Made by a program: the position numbers and the translations under genes
In this document: positions 16,524 through 24,462 of the stretch, in pieces
How positions within the stretch are numbered: the stretch's first letter is position 1
How the letters are laid out: each line of letters starts with the position of its first letter
The notes under the pieces: model-generated
Told to the model about the DNA's origin: nothing
The model's input: the letters and a program-made list of their open reading frames with translations, nothing else
Databases searched by the model: none
Source: DAOPJM01 sp964490325
GTDB taxonomy: Bacteria > Bacillota > Clostridia > Christensenellales > CAG-138
Direction: 5' to 3'
Assembly: GCA_964490325.1 (NCBI GenBank)
Contig: CAZBBX010000007.1
Span: forward strand, 3,815-67,814
Length of the DNA stretch: 64,000 nucleotides

Positions 16524-17377
16524 GTGAATTCCTCCAATACCTGCGCCACGCCGTCCTCCGTGACGGGAGGCGCGATCCGATCCGCAAGCGCCTTAAGCTC
16601 GTCCGTGCCATTGCCCATCGCCACGAACAAGCCCACGGCGTTTCGCAAGGAACTGTCGTTGTCACTGTCGCCAAACGCAATGGCGTCGTTGGGACTCAGC
16701 TGCAGGCGCGCCATAAGGAAAGCAAGACCGCTGCCCTTGTTCACGCCCTTCTGTGTCAGCTCTATGTCCCGATTGAAGGCGGTCACTGCCTCAAAGACGC
16801 CCTTGCTGCGCAGCTTGCCTAAAAGGACGTCCCGATCCTTGGCGCTGTTGCAGGAGACGACGAGCTTCTCCAAGGTATCCTGCGGCCTTCGCTCCAAGCA
16901 GCGCCTGCAGGAGCAAACGTGCCGCGTCTGCCGCATGAAACGGCAAAACTGCCGCAGCGCATGTTCGCGACGTCCGCCTTGAAAGGCGCGCTCCCCTGAG
17001 CCAAACAGCATGGGATACAGCCCCCGCCACTCAAAGGCGACGCAGCCCTTCGTCTGCACAGAGAAGGACACGCCAAAGGGGGAGGAGAGCTGCATCGCGG
17101 CAAAGGCGTCGCTTCGGCTTAGCGGCTCCAAATGTGGCGCCTCTAAATTGCCGCATCGTGCGACCGACGCGCCGTTGGAGGTGATCAGGTAGTCGATGCA
17201 GGGCGCAGCTGCAAGCTGCGCTGGCAGCATATGGATGCTTCTGCCCGTAACGACCGCGATCACTGCGCCGCAGTCGTGCGCCGTTGTGAGCGCCTGCATC
17301 GTTCGAGGGCGCAGCTCGCCGCGCACCAGCACCGTGCCGTCCAGATCGAAGGCGATCAGCTTGGGCGCGGACTTCAT
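16514..17377 (-). CDS. Cof-type HAD phosphatase
   Basis: A 287-residue protein. IAFDLDGTVLV is motif I, VVTGRSIHML motif II, and IAFGDSDNDSSLRNAVG motif IV, the Cof subfamily signature with a large C2 cap in between. It likely dephosphorylates sugar phosphates. It lies between HPr and EI with 4-bp overlaps (ATGA) at the HPr end, so it is translationally coupled. A role in relieving sugar-phosphate stress from PTS uptake is a reasonable inference. Confidence 0.9.
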   Translation of the reverse strand: MKSAPKLIAFDLDGTVLVRGELRPRTMQALTTAHDCGAVIAVVTGRSIHMLPAQLAAAPCIDYLITSNGASVARCGNLEAPHLEPLSRSDAFAAMQLSSPFGVSFSVQTKGCVAFEWRGLYPMLFGSGERAFQGGRREHALRQFCRFMRQTRHVCSCRRCLERRPQDTLEKLVVSCNSAKDRDVLLGKLRSKGVFEAVTAFNRDIELTQKGVNKGSGLAFLMARLQLSPNDAIAFGDSDNDSSLRNAVGLFVAMGNGTDELKALADRIAPPVTEDGVAQVLEEFTWK

Positions 17378-17649
17378 TCGCCAAAGCCCGACGCGACCAG
17401 CGCGCAGAGCGCCTCCGCCGCGTCCCGCTCGTCGGGGCCGTCGGCGCAGATCTCGATATGCGTGCCCTGCCCCATGCCCTCCGCCAGCAGGCGAACGATG
17501 CTCTTGGCGTTGACCGCCTCCGCGTCCGCCTCGTCCAGATTGCGGATCGTCACGCGGGAGGCAAAGGTCTTTGCCTTAAGGACAAAGTCCGATGCGGGAC
17601 GGGCATGCAGCCCCGTTTTGTTTTGGATCTCGACTGATCTTGCGTACAT
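17374..17649 (-). CDS. ptsH: Phosphocarrier protein HPr
   Basis: A 91-residue protein. KTGLHARPAS includes the phosphorylated His15, and NAKSIVRLLAEGM contains Ser50, the counterpart of the regulatory Ser46 phosphorylated by HPr kinase in Firmicutes. It carries phosphate from EI to the sugar-specific EII. The start at 17649 has AAGGGGA upstream, overlapping the end of the glycosidase gene. The C-terminal helix ends LVASGFGE. Slightly longer than typical HPr (85 to 88). Confidence 0.93.
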   Translation of the reverse strand: MYARSVEIQNKTGLHARPASDFVLKAKTFASRVTIRNLDEADAEAVNAKSIVRLLAEGMGQGTHIEICADGPDERDAAEALCALVASGFGE

Positions 17650-17660
17650 CGTTCGTCCCC

Positions 17661-19133
17661 TTACTCCGCGTCGGCGCCGTTGGAGGCGATGAGCTTCTGA
17701 TACCAGAAGAAGGAATCCTTCCTGCTGCGCTTGAGCGTTCCGTTGCCGTCGTTGTCCCGATCCACATAGATCATTCCGTAGCGCTTGGCCATCTCGCCTG
17801 TGGACGCGGAAACAAGGTCGATGCAGCCCCAAGGGGTGTAGCCGATCAGATCCACGCCGTCCTTGATCGCCTGCTCCATGGCAAGGACATGCCCACGCAG
17901 ATAGTCGATGCGGTAGGGGTCGTGGATGGAGCCGTCCGACTCCACCTTGTCGTCCTGCCCAAGACCGTTCTCGACCACCATCATGGGAATGCGATAGCGG
18001 TTATAGACCATGTTGAGGTAGAAGCGCAGCCCATCGGGGTCGATGCTCCAGCCCCATTTGGAAGCCTTCAGATAGGGATTGTCCGCACCCATGGACAGGT
18101 TGCCGCTCAGCTTTGCTCCCTCGTCATGCGTTGTCACGCAGGAGGACGAGTAGTAGGAGAAGGTGAACAGATCGACCCGCCCCGCACGAAGTTCGGCACG
18201 ATCCTGCTCGGTGATGTCCAATTTGACGTGATACCGCTCCCACAGCGCGGGCGCAAAGGCGGGATACTCGCCAAAGACATGCACATCGCCGCAGTACCAG
18301 TTGCCAAGCTCCCACTCCTGCTGAAACAGAAGCTGATCCTTGGGGTCGCAGGTCTTGGCGTAGGCGCAGGCGGCAAGCTGCATACAGCCCACCTTGTTCT
18401 CGGGGTCGATGCGATGCGCCAACGCAACGGCGCGCGCGCTTGCGACCAACTGGTGGTGCAGCATGGTGAACACGAGCTGGTACACGCTCTCGGGCAGCCC
18501 CTTTGCAAACTTTGTGACCATGGTGAGCATGTTGATCTCGTTAAAGGTGAGCCAGTACTTGACCAAGCCCTTGTATTCGCGGAAGATGACCTCGCAGTAG
18601 CGCTCGAACAGGTCGATGAGCCTGCGGTTCGCCCAGCCGCCGTACTTCGTTTGCAGCGCCGTGGGCATGTCGTAGTGCGAGATGGTCACCAGCGGCTCGA
18701 CCCCGTACTTTCTAAGCTCCGTGAACACGCTGCGATAGAACGCCAGCCCCTCCTTGTTCGGCTCCGCATCATCGCCGTTTGGAAAGATGCGCGACCACGC
18801 GATGGACATACGGAACATCTTGAAGCCCATCTCGGCAAACAGCGCGATGTCCTCCTTGTAACGGTGGTAAAAATCGATGCCCGTATGGTTGGGATAGTAC
18901 TTGCCCTCCACCACGGCGTAATCATAGTCGGGCTGCAGCATGGACATAAACAGCATACTTGTCTTGACCTCGCCCGTAGTCTTGCTTTTGAGCGTGACGG
19001 AGCGCAGGGACTTGGACGCGCCCACAAGCGCGTAATCCGTCTGACTGGGGCCGCGCCCCCCCTCGTTCCATGCGCCCTCGCATTGGTTGGCGGCCGTTGC
19101 GCCGCCCCAGAAAAATCCCTTTGGAAAAGGCAT
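17661..19133 (-). CDS. Family 1 glycosidase (probable 6-phospho-beta-glucosidase)
   Basis: A 490-residue GH1 enzyme. The N-terminal MPFPKGFFWGGATAANQCEG is the family start, YWLTFNEINML carries the acid/base Glu, and MMVVENGLGQDD carries the nucleophile Glu. GYTPWGCIDLVSASTGEM matches 6-phospho-beta-glycosidases, and the C-terminal SRKDSFFWYQKLI is typical. The start at 19133 has AAAGGAG 8 bp upstream, better than the upstream in-frame ATG. It would cleave disaccharide phosphates imported by the neighbouring EIIC, releasing glucose and glucose 6-phosphate. It is between EIIC and HPr. Confidence 0.93.
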   Translation of the reverse strand: MPFPKGFFWGGATAANQCEGAWNEGGRGPSQTDYALVGASKSLRSVTLKSKTTGEVKTSMLFMSMLQPDYDYAVVEGKYYPNHTGIDFYHRYKEDIALFAEMGFKMFRMSIAWSRIFPNGDDAEPNKEGLAFYRSVFTELRKYGVEPLVTISHYDMPTALQTKYGGWANRRLIDLFERYCEVIFREYKGLVKYWLTFNEINMLTMVTKFAKGLPESVYQLVFTMLHHQLVASARAVALAHRIDPENKVGCMQLAACAYAKTCDPKDQLLFQQEWELGNWYCGDVHVFGEYPAFAPALWERYHVKLDITEQDRAELRAGRVDLFTFSYYSSSCVTTHDEGAKLSGNLSMGADNPYLKASKWGWSIDPDGLRFYLNMVYNRYRIPMMVVENGLGQDDKVESDGSIHDPYRIDYLRGHVLAMEQAIKDGVDLIGYTPWGCIDLVSASTGEMAKRYGMIYVDRDNDGNGTLKRSRKDSFFWYQKLIASNGADAE

Positions 19134-19208
19134 TCCACTTTCTCCTTTCCTGTCAGGCACGCCGCAGCGAGCTTTCGCTGCGACGCACCGTATCGTACTG
19201 AATTGATC

Positions 19209-20432
19209 CTATGCCTGCACAGCGGGAGCTTCCGCCGCTTCCGCCTGCTCCTCGGCGGCAATGGCAGCTTCCTTGGCGCAGAGCTGCTTGTCGTAGGCCT
19301 TCATGAAGGGGTAGAACACAAGGAAGCCCACGATGATGCCGATCACGGGGATGAAGATGTTCTGCCAAGCCAGCGAACCCATGAACTCGCCCACGCCGAT
19401 GGGCATGAGGGACATGATAAGGATGTACGCAGGCTTGAAGAAGCCGATCAGATAGCCAAGCCAGACCAGCACCAGCGTGATGATCGGGGTGAGGATGTAG
19501 GGCACCGCCATGATGGGATTGTACATCACGGGGAAGCCGAAGGTGACAGGCTCGTTGATGCCGAACAGCCCCGGGATCAGGGCGACCTTGGAAACGGACT
19601 TGAGCTGCTGCGACTTGCACCTAAGGCCGATCAGCACCGCGCCCAAGGTGTTGCCCGTGCCGCCTGCACAAGCCAGCGCCGACATGAGCAGCACCGGGTA
19701 GAACTGGGCTTCGCCGCCTGCGGCGACCGCTGCGGCGTTGGCGGTGACCGCCTGCATCAGCACGGCCATCAGCGCGATATAGGCGACCATGGTGCCGTGG
19801 ATGCCAAAGCACCACAGAAGGGTGGCAAACAGGAACACAACGATCATGCCGGGCACGCTGTTGAGCGCTGCCAGCGGGATCGAAAGAATATAGGTGATCA
19901 GCAGCGGCAGGTTCAGCGCGCCGCCCGTCAGAACGTTCAGCAGGGTGCTGATGCCTTGCCAAAGGATGATGTTAAAGAGCATGGGCACGACCGCCGCAAA
20001 AGCGTCGGACAGGAAGGCGGGGACCACGTCCGGCATACGGATGTAGATCTTCTTCTTGACGCACAGGTTCATGATGCGCACGGACACGATGCCGATCAAA
20101 ATGGCTACGAACAGACCCGTGCCGCCAAGGTAGCTGACGTCCATGGCGCTGACGCTGCTGCCGTCGGCAAGCGCATAGCTCGTCACGGGAGCGCAGGTGA
20201 TCAGAAAGCTCGCCAAAGCGATGATGCCGCACTGCACGGCCTTCAGCCCCAAGGACTTGCCGTAGGAATACGCAATGAGGAACACCGTATACACGGACAG
20301 GATGCCTCCCGTCAGATTATACGGCATGTAGAGGATGTTGTAGATCGTGCTGCCTGTCTCGAACCAGCCAAACAGTGTGCCTACCGAAGTGATGATCTGA
20401 AAGATCGCCCCCACCAGAATGATGGCCATCAT
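19209..20432 (-). CDS. Cellobiose/lactose-type PTS EIIC permease
   Basis: A protein of about 407 residues with 9 to 10 membrane helices. The diagnostic motifs are FGIHGTMVAYIALM and PGLFGINEPVTFGFPVMYNP, the conserved NEP sugar-binding loop of cellobiose EIIC. The first recognisable residues are MMAIILVGAIFQI at 20432, which is already the first membrane helix, so the amphipathic N-terminal 30 or so residues of other CelB proteins are missing in this frame. They may be encoded in the overlapping frame of the upstream regulator gene. No EIIA or EIIB gene is near, so these must come from elsewhere. See the findings on the junction. Confidence 0.85.
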   Translation of the reverse strand: MMAIILVGAIFQIITSVGTLFGWFETGSTIYNILYMPYNLTGGILSVYTVFLIAYSYGKSLGLKAVQCGIIALASFLITCAPVTSYALADGSSVSAMDVSYLGGTGLFVAILIGIVSVRIMNLCVKKKIYIRMPDVVPAFLSDAFAAVVPMLFNIILWQGISTLLNVLTGGALNLPLLITYILSIPLAALNSVPGMIVVFLFATLLWCFGIHGTMVAYIALMAVLMQAVTANAAAVAAGGEAQFYPVLLMSALACAGGTGNTLGAVLIGLRCKSQQLKSVSKVALIPGLFGINEPVTFGFPVMYNPIMAVPYILTPIITLVLVWLGYLIGFFKPAYILIMSLMPIGVGEFMGSLAWQNIFIPVIGIIVGFLVFYPFMKAYDKQLCAKEAAIAAEEQAEAAEAPAVQA

Positions 20433-22323
20433 AGAGGGAGATGCTGTCCAGCACGCCCATGTAGAGCTGATCCACGCTGTCGGACACGCTTGCCGCCTTG
20501 GCCCATTGGATCGCCGCGTCCACCAGCGGCAGGCGCGCCATGCGGATCTCGCTGCCCTGCTCTGCGCGGATAAGGCGCAGGATCCTTTGCAGCTGCTCCC
20601 GGTCATAGAGCACCACCACGCCCGCACCCCTGTCCGCCTCGGCAATGCAGCGTTTGAGCAGGGGATAGACGGCCTGATCGTTCATGTCCGAGGGGATGTC
20701 CAAGCTGTACACCTGCTCCGACTTGCTCTCCTCCCGCACCACCTCCGCCAATGCCGACGCCACGGCGCCCCGCTGCACGAACAGCAGCGTAGGGACGGCG
20801 GCCTCGCTGGGATGCGGCGGCTCCATCGTCAGAAACATCGTGATGAGCGTGGCTTCCTCCACGGAGAACTTGCAGTCAAATTCCTTCTCCAGCTTTGCCG
20901 CGAACTGCCTTGCGTACAGATACTCCTCGCGGTTGCGGTCGAAGACGCCCGAGATCTGCGCTGCGGAAAGATGATGCTCCCCCGTTTGCCCCTTGATGAC
21001 GCTGTCGATGTGCAGGCAGAGGCTGTAATGCACGGAGGAGGGGTAGCTCTTGGAGAATTTTTCAGCCGCACCCAGCAGAAATTCCTCCGTCAGATCGATC
21101 ACCCGCTGATCCACCAAGCGCCCCAGCTGATCCAGATCCAGCGCCTTGCGCAGCAGCTCGGAGCGATACAGGTTGAACATCGCCTCCAGCTCCGCCATCA
21201 GCAGTGCGACGATGTCCTTTTCTGCCATGCCGCGTGCGCGAAGCTGCTCCGCCTTCTCGTCCAGATCGTGATACATGTTGGTCGAGTACAGAAGCTTGTT
21301 GCGGTCCATGGGCGTCATCTCCATGGCGCCCTCGCGGAAGGCATACTTGCAGGGGGAGGCGATCAGGCGCTCCACCTCGTCGCGGTGTGCGCTGTAGTGT
21401 AAAAAGCCCTTGCGGACGGAGTTGTCAAAGTCCCCGATGAAGATCTCCAGCGTCTCGCCTGCGGAATACTCCCGCACATACGCGATCGCGCAGGCGGTCT
21501 TGATGTCGCCCTTGATCTGCACGATGTTGAATTCGGCGTCATAGAGCAGCAGGCAGCAGAGCACCTCGGAGCTGACGATCAGCGTCTTTCCTGCGCGTGC
21601 GGCCTCCAGTGTGAAGAAGCGGCGGATCAGCTCCAGCCGCTCGGACAGGGGACGCTGCGGAAGGCTCGGCAGTTCTGCGGTGATGGGAAAACGGCTGCGG
21701 AAGGTCTCGGCGGCCTCCTTTGCGGCGCTGTCCGTGATCGCCACCACCAGCGGCGCGCTCTCCGTCAGCTCCGCGTACTCGCAAAGCTTGTTGCGTGCAC
21801 TTACGGACAGCAGCTGGGCGTCGTTGGCAATGAGGATCCCGCTCTTCAGCGTAAAAAGCTCGCCAAGCTGCGATTCGTCGCTGCGGTACTTGCCGCAGTC
21901 GATCACTTGGATGGGAGCGTCGGCGGGAAGGACGCCGCTCTCCTTGGCAAACTGCGCGCTCAGCTCCGCAAGCAGGCTCTTGCCCGTGCCGCGGGCGCCG
22001 CTGATGTGGAAGGGAAGGCTTCGCCCCGGGTACAGCACGGCGGCCTCCACCAAGCGTATGACGCGCTTGAGGCTGCCGTTTCTGCCGGTCAGATTGTCAA
22101 AACTTCGCCATGCGGGGGACTGCTCCGATGGGAGCCTGTACAGTACGGGACGGCCGTCGCTCTTTTGTAATCTGCCTTCCTTGACTAATTCGTTGAGAAA
22201 TTTGCTTGCATTGGTTCGTTGGATGCCCAGCTTCTCCCCCACTGCCTGCGTGCTCACGCCTGCAGCGGCCGCAGCGGATTGCAGCTTCACCAGCTCGTAG
22301 ATCTGCTCCTTGCTTGATTTCAT
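20317..22323 (-). CDS. LevR-like PTS regulator, C-terminus possibly frameshifted
   Basis: A 668-residue protein. An HTH near the N-terminus (AVGEKLGIQRTNASKFLNEL), a P-loop ATPase domain with Walker A GARGTGKS (about residues 109-116), a PRD domain near residues 400 to 510 with LCLHIDS, and an EIIA-Man-like domain near 520 to 640 (DREQLQRILRLI) match LevR. The GAFTGA loop that contacts sigma-54 is not visible and the Walker B is ILIANDAQ, without the DE pair, so sigma-54 activation is doubtful. The reading frame runs 115 bp into the EIIC gene and ends in unrelated sequence, and the second PRD is absent. GGGAGG precedes the ATG at 22323. Confidence 0.75.
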   Translation of the reverse strand: MKSSKEQIYELVKLQSAAAAAGVSTQAVGEKLGIQRTNASKFLNELVKEGRLQKSDGRPVLYRLPSEQSPAWRSFDNLTGRNGSLKRVIRLVEAAVLYPGRSLPFHISGARGTGKSLLAELSAQFAKESGVLPADAPIQVIDCGKYRSDESQLGELFTLKSGILIANDAQLLSVSARNKLCEYAELTESAPLVVAITDSAAKEAAETFRSRFPITAELPSLPQRPLSERLELIRRFFTLEAARAGKTLIVSSEVLCCLLLYDAEFNIVQIKGDIKTACAIAYVREYSAGETLEIFIGDFDNSVRKGFLHYSAHRDEVERLIASPCKYAFREGAMEMTPMDRNKLLYSTNMYHDLDEKAEQLRARGMAEKDIVALLMAELEAMFNLYRSELLRKALDLDQLGRLVDQRVIDLTEEFLLGAAEKFSKSYPSSVHYSLCLHIDSVIKGQTGEHHLSAAQISGVFDRNREEYLYARQFAAKLEKEFDCKFSVEEATLITMFLTMEPPHPSEAAVPTLLFVQRGAVASALAEVVREESKSEQVYSLDIPSDMNDQAVYPLLKRCIAEADRGAGVVVLYDREQLQRILRLIRAEQGSEIRMARLPLVDAAIQWAKAASVSDSVDQLYMGVLDSISLYDGHHSGGGDLSDHHFGRHTVWLVRDRQHDLQHPLHAV

Positions 22324-22371
22324 CGCCGCGCCTCCCATGGAGTATCGGGACATTTTCCAACGAATACACCC

Positions 22372-22400
22372 ATTTTATTGAGCCTGCGTCGCTCTGTCAA
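22372..22400 (-). promoter_or_regulatory. Promoter of the PTS operon
   Basis: Minus-strand TTGACA (22395-22400), 17-bp spacer, TAAAAT (22372-22377), 49 bp before the regulator start. A sigma-A promoter; no sigma-54 type -24/-12 sequence seen here. Confidence 0.7.
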
Positions 22401-22638
22401 ATCGGCTTCTGTATACCTCGCACCGTCCTGCTTATACACTACAATTCACCCTTTTCCGAATAAAATCTCACTTTTTGCGGCGCTGCCCGGAGAAGACCTG
22501 CGGTTAGTGTCGCTTAGTGTATTCATATTTTAGCACATCCCGTACTTAGTGTATAGGCTGCCGCAGCGAAAACGTCAAGCTGTACTTTTTCGATGAGCGG
22601 GACGAAGATGTTCTGCCGCGGCGCTACGAAAATAGGGA
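22401..22638. other. Intergenic region with coding-like orphan tail
   Basis: Mostly uncharacterised. TTAGTGT is repeated three times in 22503-22553. From 22550 to 22642 the plus strand holds 30 sense codons ending in TGA, rich in charged residues (KLYFFDERDEDVLPRRYE), without a start codon; its TGA overlaps the -35 box of the blaI promoter. It looks like the broken 3' end of a lost gene. Confidence 0.3.
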
Positions 22639-22684
22639 TTGACAACGACAGACTATTGTAATAGTATGGACTATAGAAATAGTC
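22639..22684 (+). promoter_or_regulatory. blaI promoter with two BlaI-type operators
   Basis: TTGACA (22639-22644), 17-bp spacer, TAGTAT (22662-22667). ACTATTGTAATAGT (22652-22665) is an inverted repeat overlapping the -10, and GACTATAGAAATAGTC (22669-22684) is a second one at the start site. Two dyads at a promoter fit BlaI dimer binding. Confidence 0.8.
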
Positions 22685-22697
22685 TAAGGGGCAGGAA

Positions 22698-23045
22698 ATG
22701 AAGCTGTACGAGAGTGAATGGAAGCTGATGGAGCTGCTGTGGGCGTCGGAGCCCATCAGTGCACGTGAACTGGCGCGCAAGGCAGAGGAGAGCATCGGCT
22801 GGAACAAGAACACAAGCTATACGGTGCTGAAAAAATTGGTGGAAAAGGGCGCGGTACAGCGGGAGGAGCCAAATTTCCGCTGCAGCTCGCTGCTGCGCCG
22901 CGAGGACGCGCGGCGGGAGGAGACGCGTTCGCTGCTGACGCGGCTGTACGGCGGCTCGAAGAAGGCACTGTTTTCGGCGCTTTTGGAGGAGGAGCCGCTC
23001 AGCGAGGAGGAGCGCGCCGCGCTGCTCAAGAAGCTGGAGCCGTAG
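22698..23045 (+). CDS. BlaI/MecI-family repressor
   Basis: A 115-residue winged-helix protein. ESEWKLMELLWASEPISARE and NKNTSYTVLKKLVEKGAV are the penicillinase-repressor signature; the C-terminus is the dimer domain cleaved in response to the M56 sensor. Its promoter carries two AATAGT/ACTATT dyads. GGGGCAGGA precedes the ATG. The stop codon TAG lies inside a palindromic repeat (23042-23066) that also ends mtaB. It pairs with the M56 gene 82 bp downstream, and the two together probably control envelope-stress or beta-lactam-response genes. Confidence 0.92.
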   Translation: MKLYESEWKLMELLWASEPISARELARKAEESIGWNKNTSYTVLKKLVEKGAVQREEPNFRCSSLLRREDARREETRSLLTRLYGGSKKALFSALLEEEPLSEEERAALLKKLEP

Positions 23046-23066
23046 GGGCGGATACCATCCGCCCGC
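23042..23066. repeat. Palindromic repeat carrying the blaI stop codon
   Basis: GTAGGGGCGGATACCATCCGCCCGC: GGGCGGAT (23046-23053) and ATCCGCCC (23057-23064) are perfect inverted arms around ACC. The TAG at 23043-23045 is the blaI stop. The same element occurs at 44439-44464, 44497-44520 and 45880-45902. Confidence 0.85.
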
Positions 23067-23127
23067 CGTGCCAGCGTACCGCCCGCCTTACCAACGGACT
23101 TACTAAAAAACGGGAAAGGAGCACCCC

Positions 23128-24045
23128 ATGGCAGAACTGCTGTATTGGCTGTTGAACATGAGCCTGATGGGCGCCGGCTGCGCCCTGATCGTGTATGCGA
23201 TCGGCCGCATCCGCGCCCTGCCCCGCCGCGCCGCTGTCGCGCTGTGGCTTTTGCCCCTTGTGCGCTTTTTGATCCCCGTTTCCTTTGCGCCCAAGCTGTC
23301 CGTGCCCGTTCTCATTGTCCGTCTGTTCGGACGCACCGTGCCCGTGGGTGAGCTTGGCTTTGCCGCGCACAATTTCCTTTCTTTGGCGGAGAGCTACGAT
23401 CCCTTTATCCTGCCCGAGCGGGTGGATCGGTACTTCACAACGGCGGCGTACCTGTACGCGGGGGTGGCGCTGCTGCTGCTGATCGGCCTTGGCGTCGCTT
23501 ACCTCGGCGCCATGGCGGAGCTGCGTCCCGCGTGGCGCGGAAAAAGGTACAAGCGCGGGGAGGTCGTGGAGACGAGCTTGGTGCCTTCTCCGCTGCTCGT
23601 GGGCGTGCTGCATCCGCGCATCCTGCTGCCCATCGGCATGAACGGAGCGGAGCGGGAAGCGGCGCTGCTGCATGAAAAGGCGCACCTAAGGCGCGGAGAC
23701 AATCTTTGGCGGCTCACGGCGATCTTCGTCTGCTGCCTGCACTTTTTTGACCCCGTCGTTTGGCTGCTGCTGCCGCGCTTCTTTGCCGAGCTGGAACTGG
23801 CCTGCGACGAGAGCGCGGTGCGCGGGCTGGACGCGGCGGGACGCAAGGCCTACGGGCTTGCCCTGCTTGGCTGCACCTCCTCGCCCATAGGCAGGGAGGG
23901 CGTGCAGAGCGTGGGGCTGTCCTTCGGCGGCGCAAAGCTGTCGCGCCGCGTGGAGGCGCTGCTGCGGCCTCGCCGCCTGACCGTTTTTGCCTGCGTATGC
24001 ACCTTTGCGCTGCTGCTTGGCGCGGCGCTGCTGCTGCTGAACTGA
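23128..24045 (+). CDS. M56-family (BlaR1-like) membrane metallopeptidase
   Basis: A 305-residue protein. Three membrane helices precede LLHEKAHLRRGDNLWRL, the HExxH zinc site of M56 peptidases, with a further helix after it and LELACDESAVRGL as the downstream Glu motif. It would cleave BlaI on signal. Unlike BlaR1 it has no C-terminal penicillin-binding sensor domain; after the last helix it ends LLGAALLLLN. A sensor function may lie in the lipoproteins downstream. The last 30 residues are duplicated at 24332-24417 beyond the stop. Confidence 0.9.
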   Translation: MAELLYWLLNMSLMGAGCALIVYAIGRIRALPRRAAVALWLLPLVRFLIPVSFAPKLSVPVLIVRLFGRTVPVGELGFAAHNFLSLAESYDPFILPERVDRYFTTAAYLYAGVALLLLIGLGVAYLGAMAELRPAWRGKRYKRGEVVETSLVPSPLLVGVLHPRILLPIGMNGAEREAALLHEKAHLRRGDNLWRLTAIFVCCLHFFDPVVWLLLPRFFAELELACDESAVRGLDAAGRKAYGLALLGCTSSPIGREGVQSVGLSFGGAKLSRRVEALLRPRRLTVFACVCTFALLLGAALLLLN

Positions 24046-24462
24046 AGCGTTGCTGCGACCGCCTTGCCGCGGACATGACCGAAACACGCTGCGCAAGCTG
24101 ACCCCTGCGGCTGCCCAACCGAACGCTGCACCGTCCGCCTTGCCGCGAACANNNNNNNNNNNNNNNNNNNNNNNNNNNNNNNNNNNNNNNNNNNNNNNNN
24201 NNNNNNNNNNNNNNNNNNNNNNNNNNNNNNNNNNNNNNNNNNNNNNNNNNNCCCTGCGGCTGCCCAACCGAACGCTGCACCGTCCGCCTTGCCGCGAACA
24301 TGACCGAAACGCGCCGCGTAGGTTGAACGCTGCTGCAGCCTCGCCGTCTGACCGTCTTTGCCTGCGTATGCACCTTTGCGCTGCTGCTTGGCGCGGCGCT
24401 GCTGCTGCTAAACTGAAGTAAAACCTATAAGCATCCACTGCCAACTTTCAAGGAGGTACACC
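24046..24462. repeat. Tandem repeats containing a copy of the M56 gene tail
   Basis: Two copies of a block of about 65 bp (CCCTGCGGCTGCCCAACCGA to CGCGAACA) flank the N gap, at about 24102-24151 and 24252-24300. From about 24332 to 24417 the sequence repeats the 3' end of the M56 gene (LTVFACVCTFALLLGAALL) with mainly third-position changes and its own TGA. No independent gene is present. Confidence 0.75.
24152..24251. other. Assembly gap (100 N)
   Basis: Exactly 100 undetermined bases within the M56-tail repeat array, i.e. a scaffold join; the true length is unknown. Confidence 0.98.

Noticed and set aside
17592..20573. 993-codon plus-strand open frame
   Set aside because: Antisense to the glycosidase and EIIC genes, which have full family motifs; the translation has none.
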